A stretch of 64,000 nucleotides of DNA, from positions 1,302,001 to 1,366,000 of the forward strand of contig JAKCOZ010000022.1 in NCBI GenBank assembly GCA_022605955.1, written 5' to 3'. Source of the stretch: Rallus limicola (taxonomy: Eukaryota > Chordata > Aves > Gruiformes > Rallidae). The position numbers and the translations under genes are program-made. Under the pieces are notes generated by a model. It was given only the letters and a program-made list of their open reading frames with translations, was not told where the DNA came from and made no database searches. Of the stretch, positions 23,201-34,822 are shown one piece after another; the stretch's first letter is position 1; every line of letters starts with the position of its first letter.

Positions 23201-24589
23201 GAGTAACGGGTGGGTTGCGTGCCATCACTCCCCAGTTACTGTGGTGCTGGACAGGGTGGGAGTCACCTCTGAGCTGGGGCTGTCTGGCTGCCTTGCAGCT
23301 CCTTGCCCTCCATGCAGGAAGTCTTGGCAGTGTGTCTGCGCTCTGATGCAGTTCAAGCCACGCTTTGCTCAGTGATTGTTTCTGAGGGCAGGGAACAGGA
23401 TGCAGCCAGCTGGGATAACCCCTTGCTCCAGGATGGTGCCTGTAAGAAAGGTAGCAAAAGCACAGCTCCCCCACCCTGGGGAGTGAGGGTTTGCTCTGCC
23501 TCAGCCAGGGGGTCAGTACCACTGATGGTCTTGTGCTTGGGTCTCCTTGGAGCAATGGCTGATGTTCAGTGGTGTGCAGCCTGGTTGGGCTGCAGGGGTG
23601 ATGCTGAGAGTTGCCCGATGGCGCCCACAGCCCTGCGTGAGAGGGGCTGCCACAGCCTACTCCAAGCAGAGTGTTTGCACTGGAGAGCCCAGGCTTTGAG
23701 AGGCTTTAATAGGAAGTTACTTTTTGTGATAAATTGATGGCTTCATTTTTCTTGACCTTTGAAAGCTTTTCATGAGTTAAGTACATGTAGAAAATGTAAT
23801 TTTCCATGCTGAGAAATGGCGAGTTTGAGCTCTTTACAGAATGACCAACGTGATCTTCTTCAGATGTCTAGCAGAGCTCACTTAATGTGAAACAAGGCTT
23901 GGGTCCTGGGCTGAGGTCCTCTGCTTCAGAGGGTCTGTGTCCACATGGCAGTGGGGTTGAAAAGGGGAACCAGGAGAATTCAGTAGAGTTGTTTTCTTTT
24001 CATGTCTGTGAAGCTTGTGGAGCAATGCCAAGGCACAAGGGCTTCCAGACTTAAAGAAATATTTTGCTTGTCACTGAAAAGTAGCTTGAGGGGGAAAACC
24101 AAGGTGCTAAAATGATGAAGGCTGAGGATCACTTGGTCCTGAGCCCTGTGGTCCCGGAGGCTCCTCTGATGCCATTCTGGATGGTGGTGGGGATGGGCCA
24201 TGAGGGCTGGTCCTGCTGGGCTGGCTGAGCAGCGCTGCTCTGTGTGCTGATGTAGCCATCACTCAGCTGTCATCTCTTCCCTTCCCACTCCTTTGGCTTC
24301 TTGGGGGTATCGTGTCTCTGCTGCCCCTGCTCTGTGTGCTTTGGGGTTAGTAGGCGTAAGCCTCTCCCAAGTGCAGCAGAGGATGCCACTGCCCCTCTGA
24401 GCATCTGAAGCAACACCAGGAGGGCTGCCCACGTGTGCGAACCTGTGAGCAGGAAAAGTCAGGCAGGGCAGCTGCCTGTCTTGTGCATAGTGCTTTGTGG
24501 AGTGCTAAGGATGTGTGTGTATGGGCAAGAGACCCCAGAAGTCCCTCAGATGTTAGCTCTGCTATTTATCTGCAAGGTGGCTGCAGAGA

Positions 24590-24881
24590 TGTCAGGGCTG
24601 GTCTCTTTTCTCAGGTGACAAGTGATAGGATGAGAGGAAATGGCTTAAAACTGCAATGAGGAGATTTAGGTCAGGTATCAGGATTTCTGTATGAAAGGGC
24701 TGTCAGGCATTGGAACAGGCTGCCCAGGGCGGTGGTGAGGTCACCATCCCTGGAGGGATTTCAAAGCCCTGTAGATGAAATGCTGAAGGACATGGTCTAG
24801 AGGGTGGTCAGGCAGGGTCAGGTTGCGGTTGGATTCGATCTAAAGGGTCTCTTCCAGCCCAGATGATTCTGTGATTCTATT
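24590..24881 (+). mobile_element. CR1 LINE 3' end
   Basis: It contains a gtgacaagtgataggatgag segment and caggctgcccagggcggtgg. It ends cagatgattctgtgattcta, the standard CR1 terminal repeat. It is 5'-truncated and lies in the sense direction of the surrounding intron. Confidence 0.93.
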
Positions 24882-25180
24882 TCACTTGCAGGTTCCACTC
24901 TTTGCTGCATGCTGGCATGCCATTAAAATGGGTAGAGTGTAGTTGCCCTCTGGCTGTGCTTTAGCTTTTGAGGCTGGCCCTCTTTTTTGTCTGTTTTGCT
25001 TGAAAAACAGCCATTTCTAATGGTGCGGAGTGGAAATTGGATAAATGTCTGTCTTAAATACATTTTTGGGGTCATAAGCTCCATATGTTAGTACTGCTTT
25101 TTAATGTGTGTCCCAGACTTGGCTGGAGACTAGGGCTGTCTTGTTTCTGGCCAGGATAGAGTTAACTTCCCCAAGCAGCC

Positions 25181-25237
25181 AGCCCAGGTGAGCTGAGTTA
25201 GCCCAGGTGAGCTGAGTTAGCCCAGGTGAGCTGAGTT
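25181..25237 (+). repeat. Three perfect copies of a 19-bp repeat
   Basis: The unit agcccaggtgagctgagtt occurs at 25,181, 25,200 and 25,219 without a mismatch, followed by a partial copy. It is inside the LTR, upstream of its TATA-like box. Confidence 0.97.
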
Positions 25238-25299
25238 AGCTGGGGCTGTTTCCACCCCACCCTTCATCACTCTCTATAAGAGGGTCTGGGAGGGGAGGA

Positions 25300-25350
25300 G
25301 GTCTCCAGGTCGGTTGGTCTCCAGGTCGGTTGGTCTCTCTCCAGGTCGGT
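25300..25350 (+). repeat. Three copies of a 16-bp repeat
   Basis: The unit ggtctccaggtcggtt occurs at 25,300 and 25,316. A third copy at 25,332 has a 4-base tctc insertion. It lies just downstream of the LTR's TATA-like box, so within its likely transcribed part. Confidence 0.95.
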
Positions 25351-28300
25351 CCTTGCACTGGTGCAGTACTCCATGTTATCACTGGGTGTGAGTGAAATTT
25401 TTTTCCCCTTTCACGGTGCTTTTGTTGGTGAACTGTCCTTATCCCAACCCCTGGGGGCTCTGTCTCCAGAAGCAAGTGAATAGCCTGTGGTGCTGAGCCA
25501 CCACAGAGGTGCCTGCACCTCATCCCCATAACTCGACAGGAGGTGCAGGCATTCAGCCTGCCCTACCAGATGCGACCCTGCAATGCCACATGTGTTTGCA
25601 GGTAGTTGTGGACCTGTGTGGGGTGACTGAGGTGCAGACAGGCTTGTAGGGACCCCAGAGTCATCTCCTGCTCCTGTGTGGGCTTTTCATCATCCCTGAA
25701 ATAGGGTGAACTGTGTTTCCCAGGTCCCCCAGAGCAGAGCTGTAGGACTTGTTAGTCAGTGATTGCCAAGTGCTGGGAGGCTTTTGCCGGGTAGAAGGAA
25801 AGGTGAGGTGGGGTTAGGTGGCAGCTGTGTCTTGGGGTCTTTTCGTCCCTTCTGGTGCCAGTGTGGAGGAGAACCTCAGCTCCCCTTCAAGGCCAGGCCG
25901 TGTTGTGATGTTTCTGGGGGTGGTGGTGTGGATCCCTGTGAGTAGGGGACATGGTGATGCTGAGTGGGTTAAATCTGGCACTGGCTGCAGGTGATGCTGA
26001 GTGAGGAGTGTTTAAACCCTCCTGTGCTGAAGCCTGCTTCCTAATCTGCCTGCTGGGGTCCCAGCCCCTCTCCCCGGTAAGCAGCAGGACCCATGAGCCC
26101 TTAGGGTGTCCTTCATGGTGGTCTTCCTCTGCTTCATCCTCAAGACATGACAGATTATATGTTCTCCTTCCCAGGACTGAGAGGAGATGTTCCTGCTGGG
26201 GCAGCTTCTTCCCCAGGCTCTGAAGCTGGTACGGGCTGAATGAATGAGGGTGTACCCCTGTTTGGGAATCTGGTGGTGTGGGTGTCTTATGCTGTAGTGG
26301 AGGTGGGGTTACAATGTGCGCTACAATAATCTTCCCAAGGGGCAAAAGGGAAAATGTAACCTGGGAAGGTGGTTGGGAAGGATCCTTGCCAGTGTGCGGG
26401 TGCCTCGCGTGGGAGGGGATTGACTTGAAGGCATCTGGTAGGTGTATTTGGTGGCTGATGCCTGTTAGAAGAGGAGAGGTGTGTGAGAGCTCCAGCCAGC
26501 TGCTGCTGTCTGCTGGGGTTAATAACCGTGATGTGAAGTGTCATGGAATGGCAAGTGCCTTTCCCCTGCCTCTGTGGCTTTGTGGTGGTTCTGGATGTCC
26601 AGAGGTGTTCCCTTCGATGGGAAAGGCGAGACGAGATGCGGGTTTGTGATTCAGGAGGAGGAAACAGGTCTGGCAGGGATCTGCTTGGGCTGGGGTGTAC
26701 TGGCTCGTCCTGGCAGTCACTTTGAAGAGGTGCTGGGGGAAGACTGCTCAACGTGCTAGCACCCAGGGCCCTTGTTTCTGGTGGGCCTGGTGGTTTTCCT
26801 CTGTGCTTGCTTACAGCGCTGGGTGCAGATTGCTTCCCAGGGAGTGGTGCTCTGGGTATCTGGATGCTGGCTTGGGCTTGCAAAATGGGTTTATAGGAAC
26901 GTACTGAGCTCCTCTATAAACCAGCTGGGGATCTAGTGAAAGTTATTGCTGTATGAGAGAAGAATATCACTAGTGAGTTATTCCCAGCAGCAGCGAGGTC
27001 AGAACGTTGCCTTGTAACAAAATTTGTTTTGCTGTAATTATTTTTAGTAGCTGAAATGCTCAACAATTACTCACGTCCTTATGGAAGAGATGGGACAGTG
27101 TGAGCGTAGCTGCTGGCAGGCTTCTCCTGCTCTGGAATGAATTGTGCAGATGATTTTGGGAAGGCATCTTTCCAGATGCACGGTGCCCTGGGGTGATGCT
27201 GGCAGAACCAAGCTTCAGCCAGGAACCATCATGGTCTGGAGAGTGGCTCCTCTGTAAAAAGCTGTCTGTAGGGATGTTTGGAGAAACACTAGCAACACAA
27301 ACATCTTTGGACTCTGCTGTTACCTTCATTTGATGTGTGGCAGAGGAGGTGCCTCTCCAAACATTTCCTTTCTTTAATCTACATAAACTGTTGAGACCCT
27401 GGGGGCTGTCAAGTCTTTCTGTGCTCTGACACAGGAGATGTCCTCCCAGAGCTTTGCACCTCTAGCATCTTTTTCCTTGTGGGATTGTTTTTCTTCCTGA
27501 TGTCTGTGGTGCGTTGCTGGAAAGCCAATGGCTGGGCAGGATAGGGAGGGCTGAGTGCAGCTTGAGAGGACGTGGTCCTGGGAGCCGCTGGTGTGGTGGT
27601 GACTTGGCTCAGGAGGAATGGCTGTCAGTGGGACGTTGCTTTGCCTTACAGGTATGGTGGTTGTGCACGTGCCTTCTGCTCTTCCACCTGCCACACAGTG
27701 AGAGAAGAGTTGTGATGAGCAGCAGCAGGCACCTTCCCCTGTGCCATGCTCAGGGGGGACACAGCGTGGGCTGGGCTGGCAGGCCAAGGTACCTCCCATG
27801 CCCTCGGTCTCTCTCAGTAGTCTTGTACATCTAAACTGAGTCACAGTATAGCTTCTGAGCAGGAGTCAGGCTGAACTTGATCATCCCACCTGTTCTGGAG
27901 GTCAGTGGTTCTTCTCCAGTGTCTGCCTGGGAGTGTAGTGGGGGATGGCTGGGTTGCAGCACTGCCGAGCTGATCCCAGGGATGGCTTTTGCCAGCACCG
28001 TGGCCTCCGTTTCCTCCTGCTTTCCCTTCTCCTTGATGGGTCCCCACAGGAACCTGTGTCCTTGCTTTGAAGCTGTCCTTTCCTGCAAGAGGCTTTCTGC
28101 AAAAGGATGTGTTCATGGTGGAGCCCCCAGGTCTCCTTCCACTCAATCCACTTGCTGACTTCAGGTGAAATATTGTTAATCCTTGTGATGCTTTCCATTT
28201 CTGTCCTACCGTTTCCTTCTGACTCAGTTCAGGTGTATATTTTTCCCCTGAAATCGAGTGTCTGTCCCTCAGAGGGAGGTGCCAGGGACCTTGGAACCAG

Positions 28301-28529
28301 GGCAGTCTGTGGGCTGCCATCTCTGTACCTTTAGGTTTGCCTGTCTAGCTGCCCATAAACAGTGATGTACTGTTTGCCCAGAGTATGCAGGGCTTGTTGG
28401 GTCTGCAGCTCCATCACTGGTCCCCTGCCACCCACCTGGGGTGCCAGAGGTGATGATCTAATGGGCTTTTAACTAAATAAGAATGAATGGGAAGAAATAG
28501 TTGAAATACAAGCTTGTCTACAACAGTCA

Positions 28530-28858
28530 TTCTCTGCAGCTACCTAAAAGGTGGTAGTAGTGAGGTGGGGTCGATCTCTTCTCCCTGGTAGCTAGTGACA
28601 GGATAAGGGGAAATGGTCTGAAGGTGCATCAGGGGAAGTTTAGGTTGGATATTAGGAAGAATTTCTTTGCTGAAAGGGCTGTTAGACATTGGCACAGGCT
28701 GCCCAGGGAGGTAGGTGAGTCACCATCCCTGCAGGTGTAAAAGAAGAGTAGATGTTGTACTTGGTGACATGGTCTAGTGTTGGACCTAGTAGGGCTGGCT
28801 GGATGGTAGGACTTGATGATTGTGAAGGTCTTTTCCAACCAAAACCATTCTATGATTG
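28530..28858 (+). mobile_element. CR1 LINE 3' end
   Basis: It opens with the end of the reverse-transcriptase frame (acctaaaaggtggtagtagt, gctagtgacaggataagggg). It runs through gaagaatttctttgctgaaa and cacaggctgcccagggaggt, and ends ccattctatgattgtg. It is 5'-truncated. Confidence 0.92.
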
Positions 28859-29159
28859 TGTAGCTGATGCCATGGCTGTAGGTTGCAAATCCAGCTTTGG
28901 GGATTTGCCTGCAGTATGGACTTTCTCCATTGCTGCTGCTTGTCTGTGCTGTGAAAACTTCTGACAGACTGAGGCTGGGATTGCTGAGCTGCTGTCTGTG
29001 GTAACCCTCCTGCTCCCTTTGCTCTGATTCTCCTCCTGTGAGGAATCAATTCAAGGAGCTGAACAGACAAAATGCTGCATGCTGGTGGTGTAAGGTGGCA
29101 TTTTTGGTGGTCTAAGCCCTGTCTCAGAAGCACCGGTGTGGGGAAGGGACAGGTTTTCT

Positions 29160-30070
29160 CCTTGATGGACTTTGTGCGCTTCCTGTTGGCCCACTTCTCC
29201 AGCCTGTCAAGGTACTTCTGAATGGCAGCACTGGGGCAGACTTAGTGACTTGATAAATGTCCTGGGTCACCTTGCTCCCACCCTTTCTGTGCTTGCTTTT
29301 GATGCCTGAGTTAAGTCAGAAGCTCCTTGCTCATCTGTGTATGCCCCCTGCCACTACTGCTTGATTTCTAGGAAGTGGAGCTAGATTGTTCTTGAGCTTG
29401 GAGAACATGATCCATAACAATAAACTGGGTATTCTGGACTGCTGATCATCTTGGGACTGTGTCCCATGGAATTCTTCCATGCAGGTCTCTGAACAGAGTA
29501 TGTGGTCTCCTGGAATCCAGGGCAGTGGTCTGCAGGCTAGTTGTCCTGTTCAACCATCTTGAGATCCTGAGCTCCACTGTCTCATGGCCGCTTCTCCTAT
29601 GACTGCTCGTGACCTTCACTTCCTTGACCACTTCTTCCCTGTTTGTAAGTACTGGAGCCAGCAGAATGTCTTCTCTTATTGCTGTGCCAGGAACCTGTTG
29701 TTGGTGCTCTCCAGAACCAGCTGGCTTGCTGGAGTTCTGCTGAGGTGTTCCCCCAGCAGATACTGGGGATGTTCAGGTCCCCTGTGAGGACCAGGATCTG
29801 CAAACACAAAGCTTCTTCCAGTTGTTTGAAGGTCTCAACTGCTTTGTCCTGATGAGGTGGTCTGCTGCAGACACACACCACAACATTGCCTCTCTCCATC
29901 TATCCCCCAGCCCTAAACCTCTACTGGCTCATTGGCTGTCCTAAGGCTCAGCCCCGCAAGCAACCACCACCTCCTCATCCCACAGAGCCCATGTCCACCC
30001 ATCATAGGGCTCAGTCACCTCCACTGTCCCGCTGTGTCCTGTGGTTCCAATGAGCCTGTAGGCTCAGCCA
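29160..30070 (-). mobile_element. CR1 LINE internal fragment, endonuclease region
   Basis: Read on the minus strand there is a decayed match to the CR1 ORF2 endonuclease domain. It includes a block resembling VVVCVCSRPPHQDKAVE, then LVLTGDLNIPSICW, and further on a GHETVELRI-like block. Stops and frame changes break it. Internal CR1 pieces are rarer than 3' ends, since most copies are 5'-truncated near the 3' end. The outer borders are approximate; the stretch at 29,160-29,440 is the weakest part. Confidence 0.78.
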
Positions 30071-30880
30071 TGCCCTGGACCTGCCTCTGTGCAGTGGGAT
30101 GAAGCCACATCCCTTCGCAGCACCCCGGCCTGCGGGGACTCACACCGTGCTCTGGCAGCACTCTGGGCCTCTCTGTTAATCAGGTTTGAATTTCCCACGT
30201 TTTAATTCCCTTGCATGCCCTTAATTCCCGTGTGGCACAACAAGGGGAGCTCTGTGCAGAGCGCTGCTGGGGACACGGATTTTGGCAATTCTAAAAATAC
30301 ACCTTGCTCGCTGAGGCTTGTGTGGGTAACCATAGCAACGCGGCTCCAGGAGCAGGGTTAGAAACAATTGCACCTATTAAGGAGAAAATAGAGCTGCAAA
30401 AGCTTATAAAACCTAAAAAGGAGAAGGGGGGAAAAACCCCAACCCCACCCAAACCCAACAAACGCTGCCCGTGAATCTCTGGGCTGCAGGCCGTCTCTGG
30501 GCTGCAGCCCATCTCGCATTGGCTTGACTCAAACTGTCTCTCCCTCCTGCTCTTCAGGAGCATCCCAAGCGCTGCTGTTCCCACAGAGCATCAGCAGCTC
30601 CCAGCACCCTTGGCCCTGCCCATGGGGTCTGTGTGGTGCAGCTGCGTGACCAGCTCCCGCACCAGCAAAGCTGCGTTAATTAATCAATGGGCAGATATGG
30701 GATCATGTCCTCTTGGGGGTGAAACGTCTCAGCTCAGAGATCAGCCTGGCTGAAACTCGTGGGGTGCTGTGAGGATAAAAGTGAGGCCTGAAGAGCGGTG
30801 TTGGCCTGCAGCGCTGGCCCGTGTGAGGGGCAGGTGTGTGTTAAAATACACGTGCTGAGCTGAAGCCCCTCAAAATCAGA

Positions 30881-31372
30881 CTCACAGAACTGTAGGGGTT
30901 GGAAGGGACCTCCAGAGATCACAGAGTCCAACAGCAAAGCAGGTTCTCTAGGACATATAGTACTGGTTGGCATCCAGATGGGGCTGAAATATCTCCAGAG
31001 AAGGAGACTCCCACCCCCCTGGGCAGCCTGTCCCAGGGCTCCATCACCCTCATTGGGAAGAAGTTTTCCTGCATATTGGTGCAGAACTTCCTGTGCTCCA
31101 ACTTGAGGGCATCGCCCCTTGTCCTGTCCTCACAGACACTGAGAAGAGGCTGCCCATTTCCCCCTGTGTCTCACACTTGATAAACATTGATCAGATCCCC
31201 TCTCAGGCTTCTTTTCTCACAGCTGAACAGCCCCAGCTCACTCAGCCTTTCCTCATAGGAGAGATGCTCCAGGCCTTTAATCACCTTTGTAGCCTCTCCT
31301 GGACTCTTCCCAGGAGATCCCTGGCTTTTTTGTACTTGGAGAGCTCAGAACTGGACACAGTACTTGGTGATG
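30881..31372 (-). mobile_element. CR1 LINE 3' region, reverse
   Basis: It begins ctcacagaactgtaggggtt (the reverse of a CR1 tail), then ggaagggacctccagagatc, then the acccccctgggcagcctgtc block. Further in lies the reversed end of the reverse-transcriptase frame (cagctcactcagcctttcct, ggagatgctccaggcc). It is antisense to the intron. Confidence 0.93.
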
Positions 31373-33491
31373 CTTTCCCTAATGGGTTAGTGCTGTGCTG
31401 GGAAGGCAGGCCTGGTGAGAGAGAGAGCTACCAGATGAGCCTGAAAGCACAGGGCTTGTCTTGTTCCAAATATATTTGCTTTAATTTTCCTTGCTGAGCC
31501 CTGGCCAGGATCAGAGGAAGCTTGGGAGCATGCTGTCAGCCTGCTTGCTGGGAACGGTGCTGGGGAGTGTGTGCCTGGCTAGAAACTCCTGCCGATGCTC
31601 TGGGATGTTTCTGGTCTTGGGGCAGGTAGTGGCAGTGATGATGCTGCCCATCCATGGGCTTGAGCCTGGACTGGCTGTCAGACCCTGCTTGTCTTTTTTG
31701 TAGGGCTGCTCAGCTCTGGTCTTGATCAGTCCCACCAACCCTGAGGAGTTGCTAGAAGGTTCTTGCTGTGTGTGGAAGCAATGGAGAGAAGGGCGGCTTG
31801 GAGGTTACCGGTCTCTATACTGGTTTTGCTTGTCCAGAAGCATGCAGGCATCCCTGTGGAGCCTGTATCAGTGGAAAAGAGGTTGAGGTTAAAACTCTGC
31901 TGGGCTTGGAGCAGTGGATGCAAACCAGAGGTCTGTGGAGAGGAAGGAAGTGGGGGCCATGCAGCTGTGCTCAGAGGATGCTGCACCGGCTGGAAAGCAG
32001 CAGCAGGGTCTCCTGAGACAATTTAGTGAAGGAAGCTGTGATGAAGTCACTAGTTTATTTGGCTTGGTGGTGGCAGGAGGTGTTAGTGGTGCTGGCAAGG
32101 ATGGCTGAGAAGTTCAGATTAAAGGTGGTGAGAAGGTGAACGGGCACATCCCTGGCTGGCAGCTGCTGAGCTGCCCTGTGCACAAGGCGGTCAGGGTTTA
32201 GCACAGGGATCTCCCTTCCCCTAGGTGTGAATGAAATCTCGGTTATGCCCTGTGCTGGTGGCTTGGGGAGATGCAGCAGGGCTGGCACTAATCCCTGGGG
32301 AAGGCAGGTGTAGGTCTCCCTGTGCCTCCCAGTGATGCTTGCTTTGCCAGACTGGGGGGCTCTGGGGAGATGGCATTGGTCCAGGATGCTGGAAATGCAG
32401 CCTCCTGTGACCTTGACTTTATGCTTGCAGAGAGGCCCTGGACAGGGCAGGGATTGAAGGATCTGAACTAGTTTAGGCAGCTCTGAAGAGTTTTAGGGTT
32501 GGATTTCTTTCACTGACTTTGAGTTACGGTTTGCATCAATTTGGGTTAATTGAGCTGGAGGCCATTGTGTAGTGGGTGGTGTGGTTTGTTTGTTTGTTTG
32601 CATTTTTTTTGTGTAGGTTAAACCAAAAGTGTGCTTGAGACTCTCCTGGAGAGTAGGCTGGGCTGGGGAAGAGGAGGAAGGGCATGGAGGAAGGCTGGAG
32701 CTTGCCTGGCAGCAGAGCTGGTGGCAGGCAAATGTGCTGGAATCCTTCCCGGGGTCTGACTCTGAGTCCTTGGCCTCTGGCCGGGGCAGGTTTGGTGGGT
32801 GAGGACTCGGTGGTGAGCTGGTGGGGGTTTCCAGCAGCCCAGGCTGTGTGGTCCAGTGGCAACGAGCTCCTGGGAGGGTGGATGGCTGATGTGGAAGGAC
32901 ATGTGTGCAAATACCGAGGAGTTGTGCTGTGAGGAGGCCTGGCCGCCCTCGGAGCTGCGGGAGCTCCAGCGGATGCAGGTTTGGCTTGAAGCCTCAGGTG
33001 GGAGGAGGAGGGCAGTGAGTTTTCACCCCGCTCTGCAGGCTGCATGGGATGGGCCATCCCAAGCCTGGTCCTTTCCACGTCCCCTCCTCCATAGCTGTCA
33101 CCTCTTACACACATGGTGTGACTCCAGCATGATTCACCAGTTCTCCTGCCGTGCTTTGCTGGCAAACCAAGGCACAACGTGTGGCTGGTCCATTGGCTCA
33201 CTGCAACCCTGTCTCCAGCATCTGTTTGGTGTCTGTGCATCCCTCCCCAGAGCAGGAACATGCTTGCTTCTCTCTATTGCTGCTTCTTCCTCGGCAGCCG
33301 TGGTCCCGTGTGGAATGCTGCCGCTCTTCTGAGGCTGCCAGAGGGGCTGCAGAGTTGGGATGCCTGTGTAGGGAGAGAGGAAGAGGCAGCATAAAGAGCT
33401 GCTGTTCCCTCCCTGGGAGGTATGGTGCCGAGAGGGGTTCTTACAAAGTGTGCTTGCTCTATTCCTGCAAAATTAAAATTAGTTCTAATTA

Positions 33492-33511
33492 AGTGGAGGT
33501 TAACCTCCACT
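33492..33511. repeat. 20-bp perfect palindrome in an AT-rich island
   Basis: The text AGTGGAGGTTAACCTCCACT is its own reverse complement, centred on GTTAAC. It sits in an AT-rich island (about 33,465-33,790) that contrasts with the GC-rich intron around it. Confidence 0.95.
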
Positions 33512-34230
33512 GTGCGTGTTGCAAATTAATGGAATGCACAATTAACTTATCTTGCAGCACTAGAGGTTCTTGAAAATTACTTGGAAAGAAATGTAGCCCT
33601 GTATGTGGTTTGAATTTTTAATTTATGTTAATAGTTTGGGTTTGAATTAATATTTTAAATGACGGACCTTTGATCTTTCCTTTGGTTGTTTTTTACCCGC
33701 TCCCACTTCTGCAGCTTGAGTGTATCTTGCCAACCCTTCTCCCTTTGTAGTGAAACAAATTGGGCATAAAATACCCATAATCTGATAAAAAAGTGGAAAG
33801 TGCCCCTGGACCACAGCCATGGGGGAGTTGCCGTGTCCCTGTGGGGCTGTCTGCTGCTGCCCATGCCCCTCTGAGGGGCTGCAGTGGGATCCAGGGGTTT
33901 AGGGGCAGGCAGGACGTTACTTTGTATTGGTGCAAGTTTTGGTGGTAAAAACCATCTTGGAGGGGTGTGGTGTGTGTGTGTGTCTGCTGGCTTTTGGAAG
34001 TGGTAATTTGGGTTTGCAGTGGTGTGGTTTGAACATGGCTTTCTCTCTTCTGGACAGCCATTATTTACCCTGGGACTTTCTCTGTTGCAGTACCCAAGTC
34101 GGGCATGCTCCTGTTTGCTTTACTGAGCCAGAGGGGACTGAAACTCCTTGGGGAAAATCCAGTGTGACCTTTGCAGGAAAAGATGTGTTTCTGCTCAGAG
34201 CAAGCCTCTGCTGCTTCTGTGTCGGAGTCA

Positions 34231-34250
34231 GGGGAGGGAGGGAGGGAGGG
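34231..34250 (+). repeat. GGGA repeat, G-quadruplex motif
   Basis: The run ggggagggagggagggaggg has five G runs of at least three. It fits the standard G-quadruplex pattern in the sense strand of the presumed intron. Confidence 0.93.
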
Positions 34251-34290
34251 ACTGGTTTTGGACTGATTTGGGGTGCAGCATACTCAGAGT

Positions 34291-34822
34291 TCACAGAATC
34301 ACAAGGTTGGAAAATACCTTTAAGATCATTGAGTCCAACTGTTCCTGTCCTATGCTAAACCATATCCCTAAGTACCTCATTTACCTGTCTTTTAAATACA
34401 TCCAGGGATGGTGACTCAACCCCCTCCCTGGGCAGCCTGTTCCACAGCCTGACAACTCTTTCAGTGAAGAACTTTTCCCTCACATCTGAGCTGACCCTGC
34501 CCTGGTGCAGCTTGAGGCCATTTTCCCTTGTCCCTTCACCCACCTCTCTACACTCTCCTGTCAGGTAATTGTAGGTGGTGATAAGGTCTTTCGTCATCCT
34601 CTTCTCCAGGCTGAACACTCCCAGCTCCCTCAGCTGTTCCTCATATGATTTGCTCTCCAGCCCCTTCCCCAGCCTGGTTGCCCTTCTCTGGATTCACTCT
34701 TGGACCTGCATGTCCTTCTTGGTGTGAGGGTCCAGAACTGGACACAGCACTCGAGGTGCAGCCTCACCAATGCAAAGTGCAGGGGCACCTCACTCACCCT
34801 TCTGCTGGGGATGGGGTCAGAT
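34291..34822 (-). mobile_element. CR1 LINE 3' region, reverse, long copy
   Basis: It begins tcacagaatcacaaggttgg. The minus strand carries the C-terminal end of the CR1 reverse-transcriptase frame almost intact over about 88 residues (blocks resembling [18 protein letters not shown] and [18 protein letters not shown]). The subfamily differs from the copy at 3,688, as the tail text is distinct (aagatcattgagtccaactg). Confidence 0.93.

Larger units (their letters stand above)
25137..25505 (+). mobile_element. Solo ERV LTR with two internal tandem repeats
   Basis: It begins TGTCTTGTTTCTGGCCAGGA, continues atagagttaacttcc, has a TATA-like ctctataag at about 25,274 and ends ctgagccaccaca (25,505). 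The start and end resemble family-B avian ERV LTRs, but the middle is different. Two short tandem arrays lie inside it (25,181-25,237 and 25,300-25,350). There is no internal retroviral sequence and no matching target-site duplication at the borders I chose. Confidence 0.72.
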
